A stretch of 64,000 bases of DNA from Asticcacaulis endophyticus (lineage in GTDB: Bacteria; Pseudomonadota; Alphaproteobacteria; Caulobacterales; Caulobacteraceae): contig NZ_BMZB01000009.1 of assembly GCF_014652575.1 (NCBI RefSeq), positions 1 through 64,000 on the forward strand, in the 5' to 3' direction. A model generated the notes under the pieces. That model made no database searches. It was not told where the DNA came from and saw nothing but the letters and a program-made list of their open reading frames with translations. Both the position numbers and the translations under genes were made by a program. Shown here in pieces: positions 7,988 through 17,101 of this stretch (positions are counted from its first letter, which is position 1; every line of letters begins with the position of its first letter).

Positions 7988-10900
7988 TTGACGCCCACTG
8001 ATCCGACCGCTGATCAAAACGATGAATTGATGTTCCCGGTGCGCACGTCGACGCTGGGTACGTTTTCGCGCGTGGTCAGCGGCGATGCCAAGGCCGGTGG
8101 CGGCGAAAAGGGACGTCCGGCCAAAAAAGCCAAAAAGGGTGGCGGCAATGGTCGCCCGCCTAAGTCGGGGGCCGGTAAGGCCGGGCAAATCATCGGGCTT
8201 ACCTTGTGCGGGGTCGCGGCCATTGGCGTGGCCGCCGTCGTGGCCCGCAAGGAAATCGCCCGCGAAATCGCGCAAGGGTGGCTGCGGTCGCAGCAGATAG
8301 ATTCCGAGCTTAAGATCGGGCGTCTGGGGCTTGATCATGCCGAAGGCTCGATCCGGTTGGGCAAGGCGACATCGCCGGATGTGATCCTCAATGATTTCCG
8401 CATTGATTACGACCTGAACCTGTTTGCCGGTCAGGGTAAGCCGATGGCGCGCTTTAAGCGCATCCACCTGACCAAGCCGGAAATCGCTCTGGCGCTGACC
8501 GCTAAGGGGCTGGACTTTGGTTCGCTCGATCCGCTGATCCAGAGCATATTGTCGTCGCCGTCCAATAAGGGCGAGGCTCCCGGCGAAGTCCTGATTGAAA
8601 ATGCGGTGGTGCGGCTTAAGACCGACTACGGCACCATCAATGCCACCGGCCGCGTCCAGATGCAGGCCGGACGGTTGCAGGCGCTTAATCTCAACATCCC
8701 CTCGACCCGTCTGAGCGGGCCGCTGGGGGAGGGCACTTTAAGCGACGGCTTTATCAAGGCCCGCTCGGTCGGTGACGGCCTTAAGGTCGAAGGCAAATTT
8801 GTCGCCGATGCCTGGGAGATGAAGCCGGATAAGGCGGGAGCCGTGACCCGCCTCAAAGGTGTGCGGCTTGAACTGACCTCCAACCTGCCGTATCGCCAGC
8901 TAGAGCAGGCGGCTAACCTCAAGGCCTCACCGCTGGCGGAGTTTTCAGGCCCGTTAGAAACGCACATGAAGGTGGCGGCGGATGAGCTGAACACCGGTGA
9001 CACTGCCTTAAAAGGCGTAACCGCCGATGCCTCCATTCTGGCGGCTTTGAGTTTTGAGCGCGATGAAACCCGCCTTGAGGGCCAGTCGCGCTTTCAGGGG
9101 CGGGCACAGTCGGTCACGCAAGGGGCGATGTTCGGGCGCGATGTCTATCTGGATGCCTCAAGTCTAAATCTCAGTTTCGCCCATTCGTCCAAAACCCCCA
9201 CGGCTGAGAACCCTGATCAGGGTGGTGCCCATGTCTGGATCGACGGGCCGCTGCAGGCGCGCATCGGCCTTTACCGTCAGGACGGGATTGAAGTCAGTAA
9301 TGCTCGCGCCGACCTTGAAAAGGTGGCCCTGCATATGGCGGGGACCGAATCCGACATCAGCTTTAAGGGTAGCGCCTATGCCGGGCGCATGGTGGCGGCT
9401 GACCTGTCGCTCGACCGGGTCAATATGACGGTGAGCGGCAATGCCAGGGCTGAAACCGGACTTAATGGCGCGGCTGAAAATGACGCGTCGGCCTGGACCG
9501 CCGCGATCAAGACCAGCCTCAACAGCCGTCACGGCAGCTACAAAGGGCTTGATGAGATGGCGCAGATGCGCCGTAAGGATCTTCAGGCCGTGGTCTATCC
9601 TGACCCGGTCAACACCGATCCCCCGCCGGTGCCGGTGGCCCCAATTAAGTCTGATGCCGTTCTGGCGCTACAGGCCGCCGCGCAGGCCTTTAGCCTTGAG
9701 GCCAATGACATTTCGATCAAGCTGGACGGGGCGGCGGGTAAGCCGGCTGCCTTTGATGTCCGCACCAAAACGCCGATTACCGTGACCCCGGCGTCGGGCG
9801 GTAAACTGACCCTGACGCCGGACGGGGCGCGGCCTCTGATAGCCAGTGCGGATCGCGCCGCTTTTGGGGTAAAACTTGAGGGCGAAGATTTGCCCGAAGT
9901 GAATGCCTTCCTCAGCGATATGGGCTTTGGGGCCAGTGGCGAGCTGAGCGGCAAACTGGCGGCGGATGCCAAATTCAACTTCGCCCCGGTGACCTCAGCC
10001 GAAACCAAGGCGACTGGCCGCTTTACGGTTGCGGGCGGGCGCACCCACTTTGTGCTGGATGACTGTATGCCGTTTAGCGCGGCGCGCGCGGATATCGGCG
10101 GGCGGCTGGAAGGGCTGACGGCCAGCATCTGCGCTACCGAAGCGCCGATCCTCACCCTGGAAAACGGTCAGTGGCAGTCGGCCGGGGCCTTTGATGAGCT
10201 GAAATTGAACGCGCCGGATTATGAAGCGCGCGTGACCAATGCCAAGGGCCGTTTCAATGCCTTTTCGACCAAATCGGGCGCGGCCAATGGCGCCGGGTTC
10301 CGCATAACCGTCGCGGCGGCCGAGGCCCATGATACGGCGGCTAAGACCCGCTTTAATCCGGTGACGCTGGCCGGTAAGCTCGATCAGGACGCCGTCCGCA
10401 TGACCGGACGGCTGGGGGTAAAGCCGCTTAATCCGGTGGTGCGCGAACGCGCCCCCGGTGATCTGGCGCGCATCGACATCGTGCAGGATGCCCGCAGCGA
10501 TGACGGCTATGCCCTGATCAGCACCGGCGACATGGTGTTTGCGCCGGATGGCCTGCAACCGATTGACCTGACCCCGCAGGTGGCGACGGTCGCTACCAAG
10601 AATGTGACGGGCTCGGCCACCTTTGATGGCCGCTTTGACTGGTCGCGCACGGGAACGCCTACCAGTCAGGGCCGTCTGCGCCTGAACGACATCGATTTTG
10701 AAGGACCTCTGGGTAAGGCGCAGGATTTGCGCGGCGACGTCGAATTCACCAGCCTGTCGCCCCTGATGACGCCGCCAGGTCAGATCATCAGTGTGGCCTC
10801 ACTGACGACTGCCGTGCCGCTGACCGACATCAATACCTCGGTGCAGTTCCTGGGCGATCACCTTTCGCTTGCGGCCGCCACCGCCATGTCGCCGGGGGGG

Positions 10901-11530
10901 CAGTTCGGTCTTGAGCCCATGGATGTGCCACTGGCGGAAAATGTGCCGATCAAGGGCGCACTGACCTTCAGCGAGCTTGATTTCGGTAAGATTATCGCCG
11001 CCACCGATCTGGGCCGCGATATGAAGTTCGAAGGCACGGTCACGGGCCGCATGCCGTTTGAAATCAACGGCAACCGTGTCCACTTTGCGCAAGGCGAACT
11101 AAAAGGCGACGGGCCGGGGCGTCTGTCGATCCAGCGCGCCGCGTTGCAGGGCGTGGCCTCATCGGGTGGCGTGACGACCGACGCGCCGCAGGAAGTGGCC
11201 CCTTCGCCCGCCGATGCCTCAAAAGTCGTCGAAGGCATGGCCTATCAGGCGCTGGAAAACATGGCCTACAGCGATATGTCAGCCACGATCAACAGCCTTG
11301 AAAACGGCCGCCTGGGCTTTAACTTCAAGATCAAGGGCCGCTATGATCCGCCCAAAAAACAGGAAGCGCGCGTAAGCTATGCGGATGTGCTGCGCGGACG
11401 TCTGTTTGATAAGCCGATAAACCTGCCGTCAGATACCGGGGTTGATCTTAATCTCGATATGACGCTCAACCTCGATCAGGTGCTGGATGACCTGATGGCG
11501 TTTGAGGCGCAAAAGGCGGGGTTGAAGTAA
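7988..11530 (+). CDS. ydbH: YdbH-family AsmA-like intermembrane protein
   Basis: A 1180-residue protein with a basic, low-complexity N-terminus (about 1-60) and one membrane segment (about 66-84, IGLTLCGVAAIGVAAVVA). A very long beta-strand-rich periplasmic body follows, as in AsmA/TamB/YdbH bridge proteins. Identification rests on this architecture plus the two downstream genes, which are ynbE and ydbL types. In E. coli YdbH, YhdP and TamB redundantly move phospholipid to the outer membrane, with YnbE as outer-membrane partner and YdbL as periplasmic modulator. Length exceeds the E. coli protein (about 880). Translation starts at TTG here; an in-frame ATG at 8030 is an alternative. Confidence 0.82.
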   Translation: MTPTDPTADQNDELMFPVRTSTLGTFSRVVSGDAKAGGGEKGRPAKKAKKGGGNGRPPKSGAGKAGQIIGLTLCGVAAIGVAAVVARKEIAREIAQGWLRSQQIDSELKIGRLGLDHAEGSIRLGKATSPDVILNDFRIDYDLNLFAGQGKPMARFKRIHLTKPEIALALTAKGLDFGSLDPLIQSILSSPSNKGEAPGEVLIENAVVRLKTDYGTINATGRVQMQAGRLQALNLNIPSTRLSGPLGEGTLSDGFIKARSVGDGLKVEGKFVADAWEMKPDKAGAVTRLKGVRLELTSNLPYRQLEQAANLKASPLAEFSGPLETHMKVAADELNTGDTALKGVTADASILAALSFERDETRLEGQSRFQGRAQSVTQGAMFGRDVYLDASSLNLSFAHSSKTPTAENPDQGGAHVWIDGPLQARIGLYRQDGIEVSNARADLEKVALHMAGTESDISFKGSAYAGRMVAADLSLDRVNMTVSGNARAETGLNGAAENDASAWTAAIKTSLNSRHGSYKGLDEMAQMRRKDLQAVVYPDPVNTDPPPVPVAPIKSDAVLALQAAAQAFSLEANDISIKLDGAAGKPAAFDVRTKTPITVTPASGGKLTLTPDGARPLIASADRAAFGVKLEGEDLPEVNAFLSDMGFGASGELSGKLAADAKFNFAPVTSAETKATGRFTVAGGRTHFVLDDCMPFSAARADIGGRLEGLTASICATEAPILTLENGQWQSAGAFDELKLNAPDYEARVTNAKGRFNAFSTKSGAANGAGFRITVAAAEAHDTAAKTRFNPVTLAGKLDQDAVRMTGRLGVKPLNPVVRERAPGDLARIDIVQDARSDDGYALISTGDMVFAPDGLQPIDLTPQVATVATKNVTGSATFDGRFDWSRTGTPTSQGRLRLNDIDFEGPLGKAQDLRGDVEFTSLSPLMTPPGQIISVASLTTAVPLTDINTSVQFLGDHLSLAAATAMSPGGQFGLEPMDVPLAENVPIKGALTFSELDFGKIIAATDLGRDMKFEGTVTGRMPFEINGNRVHFAQGELKGDGPGRLSIQRAALQGVASSGGVTTDAPQEVAPSPADASKVVEGMAYQALENMAYSDMSATINSLENGRLGFNFKIKGRYDPPKKQEARVSYADVLRGRLFDKPINLPSDTGVDLNLDMTLNLDQVLDDLMAFEAQKAGLK

Positions 11531-11548
11531 GGCGTCGCGGCCCCGTAC

Positions 11549-11595
11549 GCTCCTTGAGCATTTTTATTTTGTGCTAACGCTGCGCTCCTTGAGCA
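11549..11595. repeat. Short palindromic direct repeat between ydbH and ynbE
   Basis: GCTCCTTGAGCA occurs twice, at 11549-11560 and 11584-11595; each copy is itself an inverted repeat (GCTC...GAGC). The intervening GCTAACGCTGCGC recurs at about 23738-23750. The function is unknown; it could fold in the ydbH-ynbE transcript. Confidence 0.5.
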
Positions 11596-11678
11596 CATTT
11601 GTTCAGCTTGGGTTCAGACTGCAAATCATATAAGACATTCATGATAAGGCCGAGAGCCTTTGAAACGGAGTATTCGTC

Positions 11679-11867
11679 ATGACCCACAAAGGCCTTAAGC
11701 CTCTCGCATTACTGGTGCTGATCGCGCCGGTGTTTGCCGCCTGCGTCCCGACCGTTCGGGTCGAGGTCGCCCCGATTTCGATCTATGCCAAGCTCGACCA
11801 CGATGTCCGCATCAGCCTTGACGAAGACGCCAAGGCTCTGGTTCAGCAAAACCCTAACCTCTTCTAA
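11679..11867 (+). CDS. ynbE: YnbE-family outer-membrane lipoprotein
   Basis: A 62-residue lipoprotein precursor. A hydrophobic signal precedes the lipobox-like FAAC, so Cys21 would be acylated; the mature 42 residues include VRVEVAPISIYAKLDHDVRI and an acidic tail, typical of YnbE. In E. coli YnbE stacks onto the C-terminus of YdbH to complete a beta-strand bridge between membranes. It lies 148 bp after ydbH and 28 bp before ydbL, supporting one operon. Start: ATG with GGAG upstream. Confidence 0.88.
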   Translation: MTHKGLKPLALLVLIAPVFAACVPTVRVEVAPISIYAKLDHDVRISLDEDAKALVQQNPNLF

Positions 11868-11895
11868 TTTCGCGCCCTTCAAAGTGAGACCTATC

Positions 11896-12282
11896 ATGAA
11901 AAAAACAGTGTTTTCCGTTACGGCGGCGATGATGGCCGCCACAGGTATGATGGCCGCGGGTGTGGCCATCAATATGGCGTCGCCGTCTGCCGCTTTCGCT
12001 CAGGCCGCGGCTAAGGCCACCGTTGATGCCGCCAAGGCCGCCGGTGTCGTGGGTGAGCAATCCGACGGTTATCTCGGTTTTGTCAAATCCGGTGATGCGG
12101 CCACCAAGGCCGCGGTTGAGGAAATCAATGCTGGTCGCGCCAAGGTCTATGCCGAAGCCGCTGCCAAGAACAATGTGCCGGTGGCTGCCGCGGGGGCGGC
12201 GACCTTCTCCAGCGTCATTATGCCGAAACTCAAGGCCGGTGAGTATTACAAAGACGCTTCTGGCGCCTGGAAGCAGAAGTAA
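11896..12282 (+). CDS. ydbL: YdbL-family periplasmic protein (DUF1318)
   Basis: A 128-residue secreted protein. A signal peptide of about 37 residues ends near SAAFAQA, and the mature domain has DGYLGFVKSGDAATKAAVEE, INAGRAKVYAEAAAKN and a C-terminal YYKDASGAWKQK, the DUF1318/YdbL pattern. In E. coli YdbL acts with YdbH and YnbE and influences their assembly. The start at 11896 is chosen because the signal peptide begins there; the same frame extends upstream without signal features. Last gene of the operon, with a terminator 29 bp after the stop. Confidence 0.88.
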   Translation: MKKTVFSVTAAMMAATGMMAAGVAINMASPSAAFAQAAAKATVDAAKAAGVVGEQSDGYLGFVKSGDAATKAAVEEINAGRAKVYAEAAAKNNVPVAAAGAATFSSVIMPKLKAGEYYKDASGAWKQK

Positions 12283-12310
12283 TTTTTTGCTGAGAAATCC
12301 GATGATTTAA

Positions 12311-12340
12311 CCCTGAAGCTTAACCGCTTCAGGGTTTTTT
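12311..12340 (+). terminator. Terminator of the ydbH-ynbE-ydbL operon
   Basis: CCCTGAAGC, short loop, GCTTCAGGG, then six T. A perfect 9-bp stem 29 bp past the ydbL stop. Confidence 0.9.
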
Positions 12341-12388
12341 CATGGGTTTGGGTTAAAACGGGCATCTAAACGAAACAGGTAGAATGCC

Positions 12389-13489
12389 GTGTCCGATTAT
12401 CTCAAACCACTGACCAGCCTGCGCTTTTTTGCTGCCGTCTGGGTTATCCTGTTCAGCTACTGGCCGCTGCTGCAAGGCGCCGCCCCGTTGTGGATCATTG
12501 CGCGCGGCTATCTGGGGGTCGATCTGTTCTTCATCCTGTCGGGCTTTATCCTGTGCCATGTCTATCTGGAAAGCTTTGGGACGGGTAAGTTTCAGTATGG
12601 GCAATTCATCGTCAACCGGCTGGCGCGCATCTATCCGCTGCATATCGCAACCCTTCTGTTCACCCTGGCGCTGGTGATGGCGGCGGCGGTCAATGGGCTG
12701 ACGCTCGACAGCCATGTGGCGTCGTGGGCGTCGCTGCCGGCACAGATTTTCATGGTCCATGCGTGGGGGCTGGCCCCCGAAGCGTCATGGAATCACCCGT
12801 CATGGTCGATTTCGGCGGAATGGTTCGCTTACCTTTTGTTTCCGGTCTTTGCCAGTGTGACCTGGGGCTTGAGATCAAGGCCCGTCGTCGCGGTGGCCTT
12901 GGCGGCAGCGTTTCTGACTATCCTTTACTGGGCGTTTGAAGCCTTGGCCGGGTTCCGTCTGACCAGTGCGACCTTTATGTGGGGTGCTTTGCGGATCGTG
13001 CCGTGTTTTGCGCTGGGCTGTGCCGTGTATCTGGCGTGGCGGGCAGGAGCAGTAGAATCCAAAGCCGTGGCCCTTGGCGGCGTAGCGGTATCTCTGGCGG
13101 TGATTTTGGGCGCAGCCGCGCTGATGACCTCGGATGCGCTGGTTGTGCTGGCGCTTGGCGGGCTGATCCTATCGGTCGGCGGGCTGGCCACGGCAGACGG
13201 TAAAGGGATTATGTCGAACCGTGTTCTGGTCTATCTCGGCAATGTCAGCTTTGCCATGTACATGGTCTATGTGCCGTGGAAGTGGGTGTTTACCAAGGCC
13301 GCGGGCATGATTTTGGGCAGCGAAGAGTCATTGCCGCTGATGTGGTGGCTGGGCGGATTTGTGGCCATTATCCCCATCGCCATGCTGGCCCACCATGTGG
13401 TCGAAAATCCGATGCGTAACGTCGTGCGCCACATCGGTGACGGGGTGCGTTATCGCCTCAACTATCGCCTGCAAGGCACGTCGAAGTAA
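12389..13489 (+). CDS. Acyltransferase family 3 membrane protein
   Basis: A 366-residue polytopic membrane protein of the acyltransferase-3 (OafA/NodX-like) family. The N-terminal LTSLRFFAAVWVILFSY and GYLGVDLFFILSGFILCHVY blocks are diagnostic, and NRLARIYPLH follows. About ten hydrophobic segments span the rest. The usual active-site His near residue 25-30 (R-x10-H in OafA) appears to be replaced: the sequence reads VILFSYWPLL where a His is often found, so activity is uncertain. Such proteins O-acylate glycans or other envelope sugars. GTG start. It stands alone after the ydb operon terminator. Confidence 0.87.
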   Translation: MSDYLKPLTSLRFFAAVWVILFSYWPLLQGAAPLWIIARGYLGVDLFFILSGFILCHVYLESFGTGKFQYGQFIVNRLARIYPLHIATLLFTLALVMAAAVNGLTLDSHVASWASLPAQIFMVHAWGLAPEASWNHPSWSISAEWFAYLLFPVFASVTWGLRSRPVVAVALAAAFLTILYWAFEALAGFRLTSATFMWGALRIVPCFALGCAVYLAWRAGAVESKAVALGGVAVSLAVILGAAALMTSDALVVLALGGLILSVGGLATADGKGIMSNRVLVYLGNVSFAMYMVYVPWKWVFTKAAGMILGSEESLPLMWWLGGFVAIIPIAMLAHHVVENPMRNVVRHIGDGVRYRLNYRLQGTSK

Positions 13490-13687
13490 GCTTTATGGCT
13501 TAGAGCGGTGTCCGGTTAAGGGTTTATTCATAAAAATTAACCTTTTCCCCATTTGATAGTCATAAAGTATTTGTAAAATATTTTATGTGATGTATCAAAG
13601 ACACAGAGTGTTAAAGCGCGTCCCAAAAAGTGTAGTGCGGTTTTTGGATCAGATGCGCGACTGGATTAACTACCGTGGAGTGAGGCG

Positions 13688-14623
13688 TTGCAGGCATTTA
13701 AGGTATCGCGAGTAATTAAGGCCGGTTTGGCTATGGTGTGCGCAGGCGTAATGGCTGCCGCCCCGATGGCTCAGGCGGCTGAGAAATCGCCCTACTGGCA
13801 ATGCGTCACCTTCGCCCGCTCGATCACCGGCATGCAGATTTTCGGCGATGCCTGGACCTGGTGGGAAAAAGCTTCCGGCAAATACGACAAAGGACAGGCT
13901 CCGCAGGCGGGCGCCGTTCTGGTGTTCCAGCCCACGGGTAAGATGCGGGTCGGCCACGTCGCCGTCGTCTCACAGGTGGTCACCGACCGCATCATTCAGA
14001 TCACCCACGCCAACTGGTCACCGATCAATGGCCGCAGAGGTCAGGTCGAAAAAGACGTCACCGTGGTTGATGTTTCGGATAAGGGCGACTGGTCCAAGGT
14101 TAAGGTATGGTACGGGCCGATCAACGATCTGGGCACCTCGGTCTATCCGACCTATGGCTTTATCTATGCGGCCGCCCAAAAAGGCCAGAACATCGGCCAG
14201 AGCCTGACGGCTTCGATTGCCGAGACCTTTACGGGCGATAAGGCTGAGGCCAACACTGCGCCGGTGCCCTATGCGGTCATCAAGGCCAATGACGCCAAGG
14301 TCGCCGAAAAGAAAGCGATCGAAAAGGTCGACACCCGCGCCATTGAAGCCAAACTTCTGGCCGCTAATCTGATCGACGCGCCGACCATTCCGGTCAAAAA
14401 ATCCGATAAACCTGCCGCGATGAAAACCAAGGCGGTGGTGAAGTCCGAAACCGCGTCCAAGAAATCTGACGCCAAGAAGGCCGACACCAAATCGGCGTCC
14501 AAAAAACTGGCGGACAAGAGCACGGCTAAACCGGCGTCTGACACAAAAGCCGATAAAACAAAGACCGACAAAAAGGTTGCGTCTGTAAAGTCCGCCAAGG
14601 CTGACGCGAAAAAAGCCGCTTAA
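13688..14623 (+). CDS. Secreted CHAP-domain protein with Lys/Ala-rich tail
   Basis: A 311-residue protein. A signal peptide ends near AQAAE (about residue 31). The CHAP amidase/peptidase domain covers about 35-150: the catalytic Cys is in WQCVTFAR, the His in GHVAVVSQ, and ITHANW follows, all as in NlpC/P60-like CHAP enzymes that cut peptidoglycan. From about residue 190 the protein becomes a disordered Lys/Ala/Asp-rich tail with many KK and AK repeats, perhaps for binding wall or nucleic acid polyanions. The start is TTG (GAGTGAGG upstream), chosen because it begins the signal peptide. Monocistronic, 64 bp before corA. Confidence 0.85.
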   Translation: MQAFKVSRVIKAGLAMVCAGVMAAAPMAQAAEKSPYWQCVTFARSITGMQIFGDAWTWWEKASGKYDKGQAPQAGAVLVFQPTGKMRVGHVAVVSQVVTDRIIQITHANWSPINGRRGQVEKDVTVVDVSDKGDWSKVKVWYGPINDLGTSVYPTYGFIYAAAQKGQNIGQSLTASIAETFTGDKAEANTAPVPYAVIKANDAKVAEKKAIEKVDTRAIEAKLLAANLIDAPTIPVKKSDKPAAMKTKAVVKSETASKKSDAKKADTKSASKKLADKSTAKPASDTKADKTKTDKKVASVKSAKADAKKAA

Positions 14624-14687
14624 AGCGGTAACCAACTCTCCAAATTGTGCGCAAATCATGTTTACCTCACGCCGTTGAGGTAAAGTC

Positions 14688-15773
14688 ATGCTGAAAATCT
14701 ATAGCCGCGTCCACGATTCCGAAGACGGACATCTGGCGGTCATCAAATCCTTTGGGGATGTGCCCGCCGAAGACCGGCGCGCCGCCATCGATCATGGCCG
14801 CGAGGTCGAGGAGATGATCGCCCTGGAGCCGCAGCAGGGGGCGGGCTCGGCCTGGTGCGATATTGATGACGCCATGACCTGGCTTGATCTGCACAACCCC
14901 ACGCGCGATGAAGAACTGTTTGTCGAAGGTGCGCTCGGTGTCGGCATTCCGACCCGTGAGGACATGAACGAGATCGAGACCTCTTCGCGGCTCTATACCG
15001 AAGACGGGGCGGTGTTCATGACCGCTCAGGTCGCTTATTTTGGCGGCCAGCCGCACCTGCAAAGCGGGCCGGTAACCTTTGCCCTGCTGCGCGAACGTCT
15101 GGTGACGGTGCGCTATATCGACCCGCAGTCGTTTCGCATTTTCTCCGATAAGATCAGCCGATCCCCGGCCTTGTGCGACAGTGCGGCCATGACCCTGACC
15201 AATCTGCTGGATGTGCTGATCGACCGCACCGCCGATCTGGTTGAAAAGGTCTCTGCCGGTGTTGATGATATCTCGACGCAGATTTTTGCCACCAAGGCTA
15301 ATCGCGGGCTGGATAAGCTGCTGCGCCAGATGGGGCGGCATCAGAATGATATCGCCAAGCTGAGGGATAGTCTTTTGTCGTTTCAGCGCCTGTTTTCCTA
15401 TGGGTTGTTGCTGAGCGATGATCAGGTCAGCGGCGATGCGACTGAGCTTGAAGTGTTTCGCGCCCGTCTGCGCTCCCTGCACGAAGACGCCCAGTCCCTG
15501 ACCGACCATGCCGGCTATGTGACCGGCAATATCACCTATCTGCAGGAAGCGGCCATGGGCCTGATTAACATCGAACAGAACTCGATCATCAAGATCGTAT
15601 CGGTGGCGTCAGCGGCCTTTCTGCCGCCGACCCTGATCGCCAGCATCTATGGCATGAACTTCGAGCACATGCCGGAACTGCATGTGGCCGTGGCCTATCC
15701 GCTGGCGATTGGGGCAATGGTACTGTCGGCGGTGCTGCCGATGATATGGTTTAAGTATAAGGGCTGGTTATGA
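14688..15773 (+). CDS. corA: CorA-type magnesium/divalent cation channel
   Basis: A 361-residue CorA family protein. A long cytosolic alpha/beta and coiled-coil domain (1 to about 300) is followed by two membrane helices at the C-terminus, with the signature YGMNFEHMPEL in the loop after the first helix; GMN is the selectivity motif. The C-terminal WFKYKGWL ends in the usual basic residues. It should form a pentameric Mg2+ (or Co2+/Zn2+) channel in the inner membrane. It is convergent with the threonine aldolase gene, from which a hairpin separates it. No Mg riboswitch was noticed upstream. Confidence 0.94.
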   Translation: MLKIYSRVHDSEDGHLAVIKSFGDVPAEDRRAAIDHGREVEEMIALEPQQGAGSAWCDIDDAMTWLDLHNPTRDEELFVEGALGVGIPTREDMNEIETSSRLYTEDGAVFMTAQVAYFGGQPHLQSGPVTFALLRERLVTVRYIDPQSFRIFSDKISRSPALCDSAAMTLTNLLDVLIDRTADLVEKVSAGVDDISTQIFATKANRGLDKLLRQMGRHQNDIAKLRDSLLSFQRLFSYGLLLSDDQVSGDATELEVFRARLRSLHEDAQSLTDHAGYVTGNITYLQEAAMGLINIEQNSIIKIVSVASAAFLPPTLIASIYGMNFEHMPELHVAVAYPLAIGAMVLSAVLPMIWFKYKGWL

Positions 15774-15835
15774 TTTTTAGTCCCTCGCCGGGCGGTGGCT
15801 CCGCCACCTTGGCCGCCGCCTCAATGGCGGCTTGA

Positions 15836-15865
15836 GTTGAATGATTTCGTCAAAAATCATTCAAC
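15836..15865. terminator. Bidirectional hairpin between corA and threonine aldolase
   Basis: GTTGAATGATTT, loop of about 5, AAATCATTCAAC: a perfect 12-bp stem just before the stop of the convergent gene. A second G/C hairpin, GGTGGCTCCGCCACC, lies just upstream at about 15794-15808. Confidence 0.75.
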
Positions 15866-15866
15866 C

Positions 15867-16898
15867 CTAAACTAAAGACCGAATATCGGCGGCCAGCTCG
15901 TCGATGCGCTCCACCTTGGCGTCCCACGCGAACATGAACCGCGCGCCCCCGCCGATGAAGGTGTAGAACAGCCAACCGCGATCGCGCAGGCCTTGCAACA
16001 CAGCCTCCGGCGCGCGCAGAAACACCGCATTGGCCTCGACCGGGAACATCAGTCCGACGCCAGTTAGCGGCTCAATCTGTGCCGCCAGCCGCTTTGCGCA
16101 GGCATTGCCATGCTGCGCGTTTTTAAGCCACGCGCCGCTCTCCAGCATCCCGACCCACGGGGCGGCCAGAAAGCGCATCTTGGAGGCCAGTTGTCCGGCC
16201 TGCTTGCAGCGGTAGCCAAAATCCTCCGACAGGGCCGTGTCAAAAAACAGGACCGCTTCCCCTACCGCCATACCATTCTTGGTGCCGCCAAAGCACAGGA
16301 CATCGACCCCGGCCCGCCAGGTGATATCAGCCGGCGCGCAGTCAAGCGTCGCGCAGGCATGGGCAAAGCGCGCCCCATCCATGTGCAGTTTCAGCCCCAG
16401 TTCGCGGCAGGTCGCCGATATGGCCTTCAATTCGTCAGGCGTGTAGACAAGGCCGGTTTCGGTTGGCTGGGTGACCGTCACCACGCGCGGCTTGGGGAAG
16501 TGGATGTCGGAGCGGCTGATGGCCAGATCCCGGATCGCCTGTGGTGTCAGCTTGCCGTCCGGAGTAGGGGCGACCAACAGTTTTGAGCCGTTGGAGAAAA
16601 ACTCCGGGGCGCCACATTCATCGGTTTCAACGTGGGCTGACGAGGAGCAGATGACGCTGTGGTAGGACTGGCACAGGGACGCCAGCGCCAGCGAATTGGC
16701 CGCCGTGCCGTTAAAGGCGAAAAAGACCTGGGCGTCAGACTCAAACAGGGCGCGCAGGCCATCGGCGGCGCGGATCGTCCAGTCGTCATTGCCATAGGCC
16801 ACGGACGACCCGTCATTGGCGGCTTGCAGGGCAGCCCAGGCTTCGGGGCAGATGCCGGCATAGTTGTCGCTGGCGAATTGTTGCGGAATATTGGCCAT
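15867..16898 (-). CDS. ltaE: Low-specificity L-threonine aldolase
   Basis: A 343-residue pyridoxal-phosphate enzyme of fold type I that splits L-threonine or allo-threonine into glycine and acetaldehyde. It begins with FASDNYAGICPEAW, has the substrate/PLP region AYGNDDWT, HVETDECGAPEF, the PLP-Asp region LKLHMDGARFAHA, and the Schiff-base lysine in CFGGTKNGM. Length is normal. In the cytosol it feeds glycine and one-carbon metabolism. The upstream 200 bp contain a strong G/C-rich structure (see separate entry) that could be a leader or an independent RNA. Confidence 0.93.
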   Translation of the reverse strand: MANIPQQFASDNYAGICPEAWAALQAANDGSSVAYGNDDWTIRAADGLRALFESDAQVFFAFNGTAANSLALASLCQSYHSVICSSSAHVETDECGAPEFFSNGSKLLVAPTPDGKLTPQAIRDLAISRSDIHFPKPRVVTVTQPTETGLVYTPDELKAISATCRELGLKLHMDGARFAHACATLDCAPADITWRAGVDVLCFGGTKNGMAVGEAVLFFDTALSEDFGYRCKQAGQLASKMRFLAAPWVGMLESGAWLKNAQHGNACAKRLAAQIEPLTGVGLMFPVEANAVFLRAPEAVLQGLRDRGWLFYTFIGGGARFMFAWDAKVERIDELAADIRSLV

Positions 16899-16954
16899 GT
16901 TAAGCGCCCTTTCTTAATATTAAAAGAGCGAAACGACGTGTGGCTGTGACTCCG

Positions 16955-17055
16955 TTAATTGCCGGTCAGGCCACATCCCCCCAGGTCGAGGGCACCACCT
17001 TGCCGGATGAGCAGGTTGGTGTCAGGCGTCGGCCCAACTCTTGATGCAGGCAGTG
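16955..17055 (-). other. Structured G/C-rich segment, possible ncRNA or leader
   Basis: Between ltaE and the pentapeptide gene, the minus strand has GACACCAACCTGC, a loop TCATCCG, and GCAAGGTGGTGCC, which pair at about 10 of 13 positions, plus flanking G/C runs that can extend the fold. No open frame covers it. It does not match riboswitch or housekeeping RNA signatures known to me (not tmRNA, SRP RNA, RNase P or cobalamin). It could be a 5' leader of ltaE or a free sRNA on either strand. Confidence 0.3.
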
Positions 17056-17101
17056 CCTTAGCACTGTTTTAGATGCGGATGCAACTACTCTCGTTCAGTC
17101 A

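Noticed and set aside
14018-14689. 223-codon minus-strand frame opposite the CHAP gene
   Set aside because: It is a shadow of the CHAP gene, which has a signal peptide and catalytic motifs; the shadow is Arg/Gly/Phe-rich and without a family.
14667-15509. 280-codon minus-strand frame opposite corA
   Set aside because: Shadow of corA; corA carries the GMN signature and two C-terminal membrane helices.
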